From Parasporobacterium paucivorans DSM 15970 (GTDB taxonomy: Bacteria > Bacillota > Clostridia > Lachnospirales > Lachnospiraceae): 64,000 nucleotides of DNA. A model generated the notes under the pieces. It did no database searches. It was not told the origin of the DNA and saw only the letters and a program-made list of their open reading frames with translations. The position numbers were made by a program, and so were the translations under genes. Positions 7,467-15,494 of the stretch are shown here, in pieces. The stretch's first letter is position 1. Each line of letters begins with the position of its first letter. Where the stretch lies: NCBI RefSeq assembly GCF_900141895.1, contig NZ_FQYT01000017.1:1-64000 (forward strand). The letters are read 5' to 3'.

Positions 7467-7705
7467 TTTCTGTTGTAATCGTAATCCATGATCTGAATCT
7501 TGCCTTACGGTATTGTGATAAATTCTTATTTATTAAAGATGGAGAGATTTTTTCGTATGGCGGCCTTGAAACTGTAACATCTGAATGCCTGGAGATAGTG
7601 TATAAAATGCCTGTTGCCATTCATGATTATAAAGGAATTAAAATTGTAATACCTGATCCGGATACATCAGCGGAAGAATCGGAGGATGTGTATGAAGGAA
7701 TATAA
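7466..7705 (+). pseudogene. 3' fragment of an iron-complex-type ABC transporter ATPase
   Basis: Read from 7466, about 79 codons give IHDLNLALRYCDKFLFIKDG, then EIFSYGG and LEIVYKMPVAIHDYKGIKIVIP, ending at TAA 7703-7705. HDLNLALRY is the H-loop region, and the following strand matches FecE/BtuD-type importers of siderophore, haem or cobalamin. The Walker A, signature and Walker B parts are missing. The left border coincides with the transposase remnant, so an insertion or deletion removed the 5' part. The stop overlaps the radical SAM gene by 14 bases. Confidence 0.7.
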
Positions 7706-8618
7706 ATATATCTATGGTCCAGTGCCGTCAAGGCGGCTGGGACTGTCGTTAGGAGTCAGCCCTATACCCAAAAAGACCTGTAATTACTCCTGTATATACT
7801 GCCAGCTTGGCAGAACGGACCACATGACGAATACGAGAAAGATGTTTTATCCTGTCAAAGAAATTCTCGAAGAATTAGATCTGGTTATTCGGGAAAATAT
7901 TCCATTTGACGTAATCACAATAGTGGGCGAAGGAGAGCCGACTCTATATCTGGGTCTTGGGGAACTTATTAGAGAAATTCAAAAAAGAACGGATAAGCCG
8001 GTAGCGGTCATTACGAACGGAGCCCTTCTTTTCAATCCACAGGTCCAGGAAGATTTAAGTCAGGCGGATATAGTCTTGCCTACAATGGACGCATATGATG
8101 AAGAGTCATTTAAAAAGATCAGCCGGCCTCATGGCAGCCTGAAGTACTCAGAAGTAATAAAGGGATTAGAAGCATTTTCAGAAAAATATAAAGGCCAGCT
8201 ATGGATTGAAATCATGCTGATGAAAGACATCAATGATGACGATACAAGCCTGCAAAAATATTTGGAAATGCTGGATAAAATCAAATTTGAAAAGCTCTAT
8301 CTGAATACTCCCGTTCGGCCGCCAGCTGAGTCTGATGTAATGGCTGTAGATCATGAAAGAATGAGCCGTGCAGCAGAAATCCTGGGTGGTATCTCTATAG
8401 ACCTTCTGGATTCAAATGGTTTTCATAGCGAGATAAAAGACGATTATGAAGCGATACTCAGCATTATAAAACGTCATCCGATGAATCAGTTCGAGATAGA
8501 AGGGTTTCTGGAGGCTAGGGGCAACAAAAACAAAGGGAAACTTTTGGTGAAATTAAAAAATGATACGAACGTGGCTTCAATTAATTACAAGGGATATGTA
8601 ACATTTAGGCTGAAATAA
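7692..8618 (+). CDS. Radical SAM protein
   Basis: A 308-residue protein with GPVPSRRLGLSLGVSP and the cluster motif CNYSCIYCQ (CxxxCxxC) near residues 30-37, then GEGEPTLY, as in the COG0731 radical SAM group often found with metal-cofactor genes. It would bind a [4Fe-4S] cluster and cleave S-adenosylmethionine; the substrate is unknown. ATG 7692 has GGAGG at 7681-7685 with good spacing. Both site and start lie inside the 3' end of the broken ABC ATPase gene, so the pair were probably once coupled. ATG 7686 is an alternative start. Confidence 0.82.
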   Translation: MKEYKYIYGPVPSRRLGLSLGVSPIPKKTCNYSCIYCQLGRTDHMTNTRKMFYPVKEILEELDLVIRENIPFDVITIVGEGEPTLYLGLGELIREIQKRTDKPVAVITNGALLFNPQVQEDLSQADIVLPTMDAYDEESFKKISRPHGSLKYSEVIKGLEAFSEKYKGQLWIEIMLMKDINDDDTSLQKYLEMLDKIKFEKLYLNTPVRPPAESDVMAVDHERMSRAAEILGGISIDLLDSNGFHSEIKDDYEAILSIIKRHPMNQFEIEGFLEARGNKNKGKLLVKLKNDTNVASINYKGYVTFRLK

Positions 8619-8621
8619 TAA

Positions 8622-8662
8622 GGCAAAACCAGTGCACGACATTATTGTGCGCCGGTTTTGCC
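8622..8662 (+). terminator. Long hairpin after the radical SAM gene
   Basis: GGCAAAACC (8622-8630) pairs exactly with GGTTTTGCC (8654-8662), and GTGC pairs extend inwards. There is no real T tract after it, so it may be a bidirectional or weak terminator. Confidence 0.5.
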
Positions 8663-8685
8663 GTACTTCTTACTCGGTATGAAAA

Positions 8686-8714
8686 TTGCATTGAAATTGT
8701 CCAGGGAGTATAAT
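8686..8714 (+). promoter_or_regulatory. Sigma-A promoter of the transporter-feo unit
   Basis: TTGCAT (8686-8691) and TATAAT (8709-8714) have a 17-base spacer, about 50 bases before the transporter start at 8767. Confidence 0.6.
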
Positions 8715-8766
8715 TTAATCATAGAAAACATAAATGAGAAATCATGAACCCGAAAGGAGAGGCCGG

Positions 8767-9966
8767 ATGGAAGTAAGCGAAAGAACCGCACTGTTTTCGA
8801 TGGCAATAAATCTAGTCATATTCGCAATTAAATATCTGTCTGCATCAGCATCAGGAAGTATTGCGCTAAAAGCTGAGGCTTTCCATACCCTTGCGGATTT
8901 TATTGCATCATCGACTGTCTTTATTGGATTGAAGATTGCCAAACGCAAAACCAAGTCATTCCCCTATGGCCTTTATAAAATAGAAAATCTCATGTCTGTT
9001 TTTATTTCTCTTATTATTCTTTATACAGGCTATGAAATTGTGTTGGAGGTAATAAATACAAATACAATCGAAATTAGGAATACGGGTTATGCAATATTAA
9101 GCCTGTTAGCTTCGATGGCGATTACATTCTGGTTTTCCAGATATGAGAAGAAAATTGGGAAAAAGATGAATTCCCCCATTTTATTAGCGGATGCTGCTCA
9201 CATACGCTCTGATGTGTTAAGCAATATTGTAGTTTTAGCTGCTGTTTTAACCGCTTCGATCGGTTTTCAATTTGATAAAATTGCGGCATTTATAGTGGTT
9301 GGCTTCATTGCTAAAACCGGCATCCAAATATTAATTGACGGCGTGAGAGTGCTTCTGGACGCTTCTTTAGATTATGAGACTCTTAGTAAGGTCGAAAAAA
9401 TCATAACAGATATACCTTAAATTATTGAACTGAAAGACCTGACGGGCCGTAACTCCGGTCGATTCAAGTTCATCGAAGCCAATATTGTAATAAAAACTCA
9501 CAATTTAGATAAAGCACATCTGATAGCGGACAAGATTGAAAACCGAATAAAAGATGAAATTAAGAACATAGATCAGATTATCATCCGTTATGAGCCGATG
9601 CAGAAGGAAGAAATCATCTATGCATTGCCGTTGACGGATGATCAAGCTTCAATCAGCGCCCATTTTGGAGAAGCGCTATTCTTTATGTTAGTGACATTAA
9701 AAGCAGGAGATAAGGCTGCCTATAAGACAGAGATCATTGATAATCCTTTTTGTAAAACAGAAAAAGGCAAAGGAATATCCGCGGCAGAATTCCTGGTGGA
9801 GAATAAGGTGGATCTGGTCATAGTCAAAAAAGGTTTCAGCAGTAAAGGACCGGCTTATGTTTTCGCGGACTCAAATATTGAAATAATACTCACTAATGAA
9901 GATACTCCTGAAAATGTACTGAAAAAACTAGGCCTAACGGTTAATTCATCTCCAGGGAATTGCTGA
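8767..9966 (+). pseudogene. Cation diffusion facilitator fused to a NifX domain, split by one in-frame TAA
   Basis: ATG 8767 (after AAAGGAGAG) opens a frame encoding a CDF metal-efflux transporter: VSERTALFSMAINLVIF, KAEAFHTLADFIAS, LLADAAHIRSDVLSN with metal-site Asp/His residues, and several membrane helices. The frame meets TAA at 9418-9420. It continues without shift as the cytoplasmic CDF domain (IIELKDLTGRNSGRFKFIEA, KAHLIADKIENRI, IIIRYEP), then a NifX-like domain (IIYALPLTDDQASISAHFGE) to the stop at 9964-9966. The intact product would be 399 residues. ATG 9598 could still start the NifX domain alone. Sequencing error, recent mutation or readthrough are all possible. Confidence 0.8.
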
Positions 9967-9996
9967 ATCCGAATAATTAAGGAGACTATTTGAATT

Positions 9997-10239
9997 ATGA
10001 TAACAACCCTAAATCTGATATCAACTGAAGAAGCAGCCATTATACAAGAAATTACAACTGATCATGTTACAAAAGAACGCTTGGAAAGTTTAGGTCTAAT
10101 AAGCGGAGTTGATATTGTTTTTGTTCGAAAATCACCGTTTGGAACCACGAGAATATATAAGTGTCTGAATACTCTGGTCGCATTAAGAAATGATATTGCG
10201 GAGAAGATTCGTGTGGAGGTGCCAGATGAATCGAAATGA
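9997..10239 (+). CDS. feoA: Ferrous iron transport protein A
   Basis: An 80-residue SH3-like FeoA domain: an N-terminal acidic segment, TKERLESLGLISGVDIVFVRKSPFGTTRIYK, and the closing LRNDIAEKIRVE. FeoA is a small cytosolic partner of the FeoB ferrous-iron channel. The gene overlaps feoB by 14 bases, so the two are co-translated. It lies 30 bases after the NifX-domain stop. Confidence 0.88.
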   Translation: MITTLNLISTEEAAIIQEITTDHVTKERLESLGLISGVDIVFVRKSPFGTTRIYKCLNTLVALRNDIAEKIRVEVPDESK

Positions 10240-12034
10240 GGATATTAATGTTGTTTTAGTCGGAAATCCAAATACAGGCAAGACGTCTCTGCTGAATGCT
10301 TTAACAGGCATGAGCCTGCATGTAGGGAATTGGCCCGGAAAAACAGTGGAAAAGAAGGCAGGTAATATTACATACAAAAATACAAAGTTTACCATTGTTG
10401 ATTTACCAGGCACATACAGTATCACTCCATATAGTGAAGAAGAAAAAGTGTCACATGATTATCTGATGAATCAAATACATGATGTGATAGTGCAGACTAT
10501 TGATGTCAACGCTTTGGAACGTAACCTTTTAATGACAATGGAATTACTGGCACTTGGGAAAAAGATCATTCTTGCATTCAATTTCAACCTGGAAGCACAG
10601 AGACGAGGCATAAGGATTGATGTACCTGAAATCCATGAGGTTTTACAGATACCAATTGTGGTCATTGAAGCTAATAAGGGAGAAAATAAGGAGGAACTGC
10701 TCGATGAAATTTTAAGAGTAGCTCAGGAGGAATTTGAAGTACCTTCTTATTTAAAAGAAATGTTAAAGGAGAATAATGAGATTCATCACGATAAATCCAT
10801 TGAGTTTTTTAAAGAGAAATTGAAACCCTATTACTTAATTGAAAAAACAATCCAAAGGACAGAAAGAATTGATGGAATCATACTAAATAAATATACCGCG
10901 TTTCCCATTTTTTTTGCAGTGATCTTTTTGATGTTCCAAGTCACTTTCACCTTGTCTGGACCGATGATTTCCGCTATCCGCTATATCTTTGATTTGATGG
11001 GTGTGGGTATTGGTTTTCTGAAGCTGCCAGGCTTACTGACTTCCTTTCTGTCCGAGGAATTAATAGGTGGGCTAGGATCTGTTCTTTCTTTTACACCCCT
11101 GATTTTCTTACTCTTTTTGATGATTGCCTTGCTGGAAGACAGCGGATATCTGGGGAGAACAGTCATATTGGTTGACCCTTTCTTTGAAAAGCTGGGAATT
11201 ACAGGCCGTACGTTTATACCAATGATTTTAGGTTTCGGTTGCAATGTACCGGTAATTATGGCAACTAGGACAATTAAAGATCGGCGGGAGCGCATGATTG
11301 CGATTTTGACAAACTCTTTTATATCTTGTGGTGCCCGTCTGCCTGTTTACCTGTTGTTTGCGGGACTGTTTTTTTCGAAATATGCTGGATATATCGTCAT
11401 GTTTCTTTATATCACTGGCATTTTAATTGCTTTTATCGCAAGTTTAATCCTGAGCAAGTTGTTAAAAAACCAAACACAAAATTCATTAATTATTGAATTG
11501 CCACCGTATCGGAAACCGTCGGTAAAAAATATTCTAAAACATGCCTGGTATCATACAAAGGAGTTTATAAAGAAGGCAGGTACAATTATCTTTTGTTCAG
11601 TATTGGTTGTGTGGGTACTGGCAAGCCTGCCTGCCGGGGTGGATTATGGATCAGCTGAAAGTCTTCTTGGACACCTTGGTTATTTGATAAGTTCACTGTT
11701 TATTCCATTGGGATTCGGACATTGGACTTTTTCTGTGGCGTTGATTTTTGGAATAGCATCCAAAGAAATAATTGTCGGAACACTCGGGACACTTTACGGA
11801 GTTGGACAGGATGCTTTGATTTCAGATATTCCTATGCATATCACACCATTAGGTGCCTTAAGCTTCATGTTTTTTGTACTGCTATATATCCCTTGCATGG
11901 CGACCATCGCAATGATCAGACAGGAAAGCGGGAGCTGGAAATATACAGTTTTTCAGCCGTTAGCGACGATTGTTGTTGCCTGGATTGTTTCTTTTTTTGT
12001 CTACCACATGGGACATCTGTTTGGTTTCAATTAA
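10226..12034 (+). CDS. feoB: Ferrous iron transporter FeoB
   Basis: A 602-residue inner-membrane Fe(II) transporter. The N-terminal G domain has GNPNTGKTS (G1), VGNWPGKTVEKKAG (switch I) and DLPGTYS (G3). The G4 position reads NFNL instead of the usual NxxD. The membrane domain has the two Gate regions with GFGCNVPVIM and SCGARLPVYLLF, and later FGIASKEIIVGTLG. Length is slightly below many FeoBs. ATG 10226 follows GGAGGTG within feoA. No FeoC is present. Confidence 0.9.
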   Translation: MNRNEDINVVLVGNPNTGKTSLLNALTGMSLHVGNWPGKTVEKKAGNITYKNTKFTIVDLPGTYSITPYSEEEKVSHDYLMNQIHDVIVQTIDVNALERNLLMTMELLALGKKIILAFNFNLEAQRRGIRIDVPEIHEVLQIPIVVIEANKGENKEELLDEILRVAQEEFEVPSYLKEMLKENNEIHHDKSIEFFKEKLKPYYLIEKTIQRTERIDGIILNKYTAFPIFFAVIFLMFQVTFTLSGPMISAIRYIFDLMGVGIGFLKLPGLLTSFLSEELIGGLGSVLSFTPLIFLLFLMIALLEDSGYLGRTVILVDPFFEKLGITGRTFIPMILGFGCNVPVIMATRTIKDRRERMIAILTNSFISCGARLPVYLLFAGLFFSKYAGYIVMFLYITGILIAFIASLILSKLLKNQTQNSLIIELPPYRKPSVKNILKHAWYHTKEFIKKAGTIIFCSVLVVWVLASLPAGVDYGSAESLLGHLGYLISSLFIPLGFGHWTFSVALIFGIASKEIIVGTLGTLYGVGQDALISDIPMHITPLGALSFMFFVLLYIPCMATIAMIRQESGSWKYTVFQPLATIVVAWIVSFFVYHMGHLFGFN

Positions 12035-12150
12035 AGGTTTTAAGGCTGAAAAGCTGTGTTCATTCCACTGTTCAATACATTGACAAAAATAGGAACTGGT
12101 AGTAGTGTATATGATAGCATATGGTTAAAATGAGCAAAGAAGGTAATTGT

Positions 12151-12999
12151 ATGGAGATAGAGATAACAACACTGATTGAAAACAACCCGGACAATCGGGG
12201 AGAGCTTCAGTATGAGCATGGACTTTCTTTGCTAATTGAAGTAGATGGCATGAAGGTTTTATTTGACACCGGACAGAGCGGCCGTTTTATGGAGAATGCT
12301 GGGGTGCTGCGTAAGGACTTAGAACATCTGGACTATGTCATTATCAGTCACGGACATTATGATCATAATGGAGGCCTGAAAGAACTGATAAGAAAATCCC
12401 ATACCATTCCAAATTTGATCGTGGGAGAAGGCTTTTTTAATCCGAAATACAAAAAAGTTCAGCCAGACGAATATAAATTTATTGGGTGTCCTTTTGATAA
12501 AGAGTATTTGATTCAGAATAAGATACTGCTGAGAGAAGTAAAAGAAGATGTCTTACAGCTGAGTGGCAACCTGTACCTGTTCCGTCATTTCCGTAGAGCT
12601 ACGGATTTTGAAAAAAGGAATGACAGGCTTTTGCTCAGGGATGGTGATTCCTATATTCCGGATGACTTCGAAGATGAGATTGTTCTTGGAATCCAAACCT
12701 CGAAAGGGTTTGTTGTGATAGCAGGCTGTTCCCATGCGGGAATAGTCAATATCCTGAAGGATATAACGGAGAAGACAGGCCTCCCAATTTTTGGTATTAT
12801 AGGTGGAACACATCTGGTTGAAGCCGATGATACAAGAATCCAAAAAACGATAGAAGCGCTTAAAGAGATGGAAATCCGGATTGTGGCTGCATCGCATTGT
12901 ACAGGGGAGAAAGGACTTAGATATATCCGACGTGAGCTGAAGGAGCAGTTTCTTTTCAATAATACCGGAAGTGTAATAAGAATATCGGATGATCAATAA
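12151..12999 (+). CDS. MBL-fold metallo-hydrolase (COG1237-like)
   Basis: A 282-residue metallo-beta-lactamase-fold protein. It has the metal motif SHGHYDHNGG (HxHxDH), a downstream AGCSHAGIVNIL, and IIGGTHL. This arrangement matches COG1237 enzymes, some of which are named dihydropterin-aminobenzene-phosphate synthases; others lack a known reaction. ATG 12151 begins the conserved MEIEITTLIENN; ATG 12121 would add ten residues. In this setting a pterin or redox-related role is conceivable but unproven. Confidence 0.75.
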   Translation: MEIEITTLIENNPDNRGELQYEHGLSLLIEVDGMKVLFDTGQSGRFMENAGVLRKDLEHLDYVIISHGHYDHNGGLKELIRKSHTIPNLIVGEGFFNPKYKKVQPDEYKFIGCPFDKEYLIQNKILLREVKEDVLQLSGNLYLFRHFRRATDFEKRNDRLLLRDGDSYIPDDFEDEIVLGIQTSKGFVVIAGCSHAGIVNILKDITEKTGLPIFGIIGGTHLVEADDTRIQKTIEALKEMEIRIVAASHCTGEKGLRYIRRELKEQFLFNNTGSVIRISDDQ

Positions 13000-13021
13000 C
13001 GTAATTAATGAAGGAGAAAAG

Positions 13022-13486
13022 ATGGCCAGGCCTATAAAATGGAGAAAAATTGAGCATGTACCCGTAATGCCGTATTTCATACCATCGGAATCGGGTGTAG
13101 AGGAAGTGCCGAATAACATACTGAAGCTTGAAGAATTAGAGGCTATTCGTCTGAAAGATCTGGAAGGTTTAGAGCAGGCAGAATGCGCTGAAAGAATGGA
13201 GGTTTCGAGGCCGACATTCCAGAGGATACTGCTTTCAGCACGTGAAAAAGTGGCAGACAGCTTGATAAACGGGAAGGCAATTCGTATTGAGGGAGGGAAT
13301 TTCACCCGAAATATTTGCCCAATCAAATGCTCGGACTGCGGGAATGAATGGCAGGAGAGCTTTGAGAACCTGGAGCTGATAAAAAACGGAAAGTATGTAT
13401 GTCCCGAATGCGGATCAACCAGAGTCATGTGCGAGAAGGACTGCAGAGGCAAGTTTTGCCATAAGAACTGCAGACGCCACTGGTAA
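13022..13486 (+). CDS. DUF134 predicted DNA-binding regulator with zinc-ribbon tail (copy 2)
   Basis: A 154-residue protein: MARPIKWRKIEHVP, the helix-turn-helix EELEAIRLKDLEGLEQAECA, and SAREKVADSLINGKAIRIEGG as in copy 1. The C-terminal extension has CSDCGNEW, CPECG and a cysteine-rich end (MCEKDC, CHKNC). The cysteines suggest zinc or Fe-S sensing. It sits just upstream of the NifU/Mrp operon and shares that operon's side of the terminator at 13491. It may regulate the inverted-repeat promoter at 13557-13618. Confidence 0.8.
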   Translation: MARPIKWRKIEHVPVMPYFIPSESGVEEVPNNILKLEELEAIRLKDLEGLEQAECAERMEVSRPTFQRILLSAREKVADSLINGKAIRIEGGNFTRNICPIKCSDCGNEWQESFENLELIKNGKYVCPECGSTRVMCEKDCRGKFCHKNCRRHW

Positions 13487-13490
13487 AGGA

Positions 13491-13534
13491 AGAGTTATTG
13501 GACAGAATCAAGATTGTCCGGTAACTCTTTTTTT
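13491..13534 (+). terminator. Strong Rho-independent terminator
   Basis: A 14-bp stem pairs AGAGTTATTGGACA (13491-13504) with TGTCCGGTAACTCT (13515-13528), with two G-U pairs, followed by a T tract. Confidence 0.85.
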
Positions 13535-13556
13535 GATTTTTTGAGTATAAACGATA

Positions 13557-13618
13557 TTGACATATGACATAAAGTGGACTAAACTATCACATAGTGGGCA
13601 TAAGACCATAATGTGATA
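13557..13618 (+). promoter_or_regulatory. Promoter of the NifU-Mrp operon with a perfect 8-bp inverted repeat
   Basis: TTGACA (13557-13562) and TAAACT (13580-13585) have a 17-base spacer. TATCACAT (13585-13592), starting at the last base of the -10, is an exact inverted copy of ATGTGATA (13611-13618), with 18 bases between. The position suits a repressor operator or 5' UTR hairpin. The 12-mer TATTGACATATG (13555-13566) also occurs at 212-223. Confidence 0.65.
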
Positions 13619-13633
13619 TAAAGGAGGTGCACG

Positions 13634-14020
13634 ATGTATTGCTGTTCATTTTCAGACAAGGTGATGGACCATTTTATGTCGCCTAGAAATGTGGGAGTCA
13701 TTTCAGATGCGGATGCAGAAGGAAGTTCGGGAGATCCTGAGTGTGGTGATGCATTAACGATCTATATCAAGGTTGAAGATTATGTCATTACAGATATCAG
13801 CTTCCTGGTTTTTGGATGCGTTGCAGCAATCGCATCAAGCAGTATGACAACAGAACTTGCAAAAGGAAGAAATTTGGAAGAGGCTTTGCAGATTACGAAT
13901 CAGGATATAGCAGACGCATTGGATGGTCTTCCCGAAAGTAAAATGCATTGTTCCGTTCTGGGAGCGGACGCGCTTGAAAATGCAATCAAAAACTATTACA
14001 CAAAAAATCAAAAAAAATAG
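13634..14020 (+). CDS. NifU/IscU-like iron-sulfur cluster scaffold
   Basis: A 128-residue scaffold with the three conserved cysteines: GDPECGDA, FLVFGCVAAIASSS and KMHCSVLGADAL, plus the Asp next to the first Cys. It builds or carries [2Fe-2S]/[4Fe-4S] clusters in the cytosol. No cysteine desulfurase is adjacent, so sulfur would come from elsewhere or the protein acts as a carrier. AAGGAGGTG precedes ATG 13634. The Mrp ATPase starts 14 bases downstream, a natural partner for cluster transfer. Confidence 0.85.
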   Translation: MYCCSFSDKVMDHFMSPRNVGVISDADAEGSSGDPECGDALTIYIKVEDYVITDISFLVFGCVAAIASSSMTTELAKGRNLEEALQITNQDIADALDGLPESKMHCSVLGADALENAIKNYYTKNQKK

Positions 14021-14034
14021 GAGATAAAGAAGAT

Positions 14035-14871
14035 ATGATGGAACAGAACAGGGATTGTGCAGATAATGAATGCACGAAAGAAAGCTGCGAGGGCTGTGAG
14101 CAGAATAGAAAAAGTATGATGGAAGCGTTGAACCAATATAGCTCAGTCAAACATGTAATCGGTGTAGCCAGCGGAAAAGGCGGAGTTGGAAAGTCTTTTG
14201 TCACAGCCATGTTAGCTGTATTGTTAAATAGAAAAGGCTACAAAGTTGGAATTCTGGATGCAGATATTACCGGCCCTTCCATTCCGAAAATGTTTGGTAT
14301 CTCGAAAAGGGCAGAAATAAATGAACTTGGGTTTATACCTGAGAGGACGGCTGGGGGAATCAAGCTGATGTCCATTAATTTACTGCTTGAGCAGGAAGAT
14401 ATGCCTGTAATCTGGAGGGGACCCATTCTTGCCGGTACTGTGAAGCAGTTTTGGACGGATGTTGTCTGGGAAGACCTGGATTACCTGCTGATTGATATGC
14501 CTCCCGGGACAGGAGATGTACCGCTGACCGTATTCCAGTCTATTCCGCTTGACGGAATTGTGATAGTATCTTCACCCCAGGATCTTGTATCCATGATTGT
14601 CAGGAAAGCATATAATATGGCAAAACAGATGGATATCCCTGTTTTAGGTCTCGTTGAAAATATGAGTTCTGTTAAATGCCCGGATTGCGGCAAGGAAATC
14701 AATTTATTCGGAGAAAGCAAACTACCGGCAATATCCCGGGAAATAGGGGTGGATATCCTGGGAAGGCTTCCAATCGATCCAAAGCTGGCTGAACTGGTAG
14801 ACAAAGGAGAATTTGAAAGATTTTCATCCGAATACCTTGCAGATGCCGTTGAAAAGATTGAAAAACTTTAA
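14035..14871 (+). CDS. Mrp/NBP35-type Fe-S cluster carrier ATPase
   Basis: A 278-residue P-loop ATPase. An N-terminal cysteine group (DCADNECTKESCEGC) resembles the NBP35 N-terminal cluster site. It is followed by VASGKGGVGKSFV (Walker A), DADITGPSIPKMFG, LLIDMPPGTGDVPLT and NMSSVKCPDCGKE with the CxxC that bridges a [4Fe-4S] cluster in the dimer. It delivers clusters to target proteins. Unlike the pair at 1540-3250, it has no ferredoxin insert. A strong terminator follows. Confidence 0.88.
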   Translation: MMEQNRDCADNECTKESCEGCEQNRKSMMEALNQYSSVKHVIGVASGKGGVGKSFVTAMLAVLLNRKGYKVGILDADITGPSIPKMFGISKRAEINELGFIPERTAGGIKLMSINLLLEQEDMPVIWRGPILAGTVKQFWTDVVWEDLDYLLIDMPPGTGDVPLTVFQSIPLDGIVIVSSPQDLVSMIVRKAYNMAKQMDIPVLGLVENMSSVKCPDCGKEINLFGESKLPAISREIGVDILGRLPIDPKLAELVDKGEFERFSSEYLADAVEKIEKL

Positions 14872-14882
14872 TCAAAAGGATG

Positions 14883-14913
14883 GCCTGCAGCCCTTAGGGC
14901 AGCAGGCTTTTTT
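14883..14913 (+). terminator. Rho-independent terminator after the Mrp gene
   Basis: GCCTGC-A-GCCC (14883-14893) pairs with GGGC-A-GCAGGC (14897-14907), followed by T6. Confidence 0.85.
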
Positions 14914-14930
14914 ATGAGGTGGTGCATTGT

Positions 14931-15377
14931 ATGCAGAATTACATTTCCAAGTATATGGAAATCATTGCAAAAAATGGAATAAGGAATACAAAGCAGAAAG
15001 AATATATATTGCTTGAACTGATTAGTTCATCCACACATCTTACTGCGGAGCAGATACACCAAAGGGTCAAGGAACGGAAAATAGGTCTGGCCACCATATA
15101 TCGGAATCTGAAGCTGTTTGAAAGCCTTGGGATCGTGAAGGAAATACCTTCAGGCGGAACCAGCTACTATGAACTGAAACTGTTCGCCAGAAAGCCGTTG
15201 CATATTCATTTTAAATGCTTGAAATGTAACTGCATGACGGATATGGATGATTCGGAAATTACCATGGAATACGTGAGATTGAACCAAAAGGTTGAAAAAA
15301 AATTGGGAGCCGAGGTAATGGATGCCGACATTACGCTGTTAGGCATATGCAGTGCGTGCAAGGCAAAATTTAAATAG
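14931..15377 (+). CDS. Fur family transcriptional regulator
   Basis: A 148-residue Fur-family protein: winged helix with IRNTKQKEYILLELI, LTAEQIHQRVKERKIGLATIYRNLKLFESLGIVKEI, then the metal-binding part PLHIHFKCLKC and a C-terminal CSAC that together form the structural zinc site. Whether it senses iron, zinc, manganese or peroxide cannot be told from sequence. ATG 14931 follows GAGGTGG. It lies between the NifU-Mrp operon and the molybdate-type transporter. Confidence 0.85.
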   Translation: MQNYISKYMEIIAKNGIRNTKQKEYILLELISSSTHLTAEQIHQRVKERKIGLATIYRNLKLFESLGIVKEIPSGGTSYYELKLFARKPLHIHFKCLKCNCMTDMDDSEITMEYVRLNQKVEKKLGAEVMDADITLLGICSACKAKFK

Positions 15378-15396
15378 ATGTGCGAAATTGAAATTC

Positions 15397-15420
15397 AGTA
15401 TGTTGGTGAGCCAACATACT
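15397..15420. promoter_or_regulatory. Perfect 10-bp palindrome before the molybdate-type transporter
   Basis: AGTATGTTGG (15397-15406) and CCAACATACT (15411-15420) are exact inverted copies around a 4-base centre. No T tract follows, so an operator is as likely as a fur terminator. It lies 75 bases before the ModA-like start. Confidence 0.55.
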
Positions 15421-15494
15421 TTGAGTGCCTGACAATGTAAACTTTTAGGCAACAAGATATTTGTTAAATATGGTAGATAAGAAGGAGTAAATGT

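Noticed and set aside
7467-7620. Upstream extension of the minus-strand transposase frame
   Set aside because: The opposite strand here encodes a clear ABC ATPase fragment, so the extension is chance.
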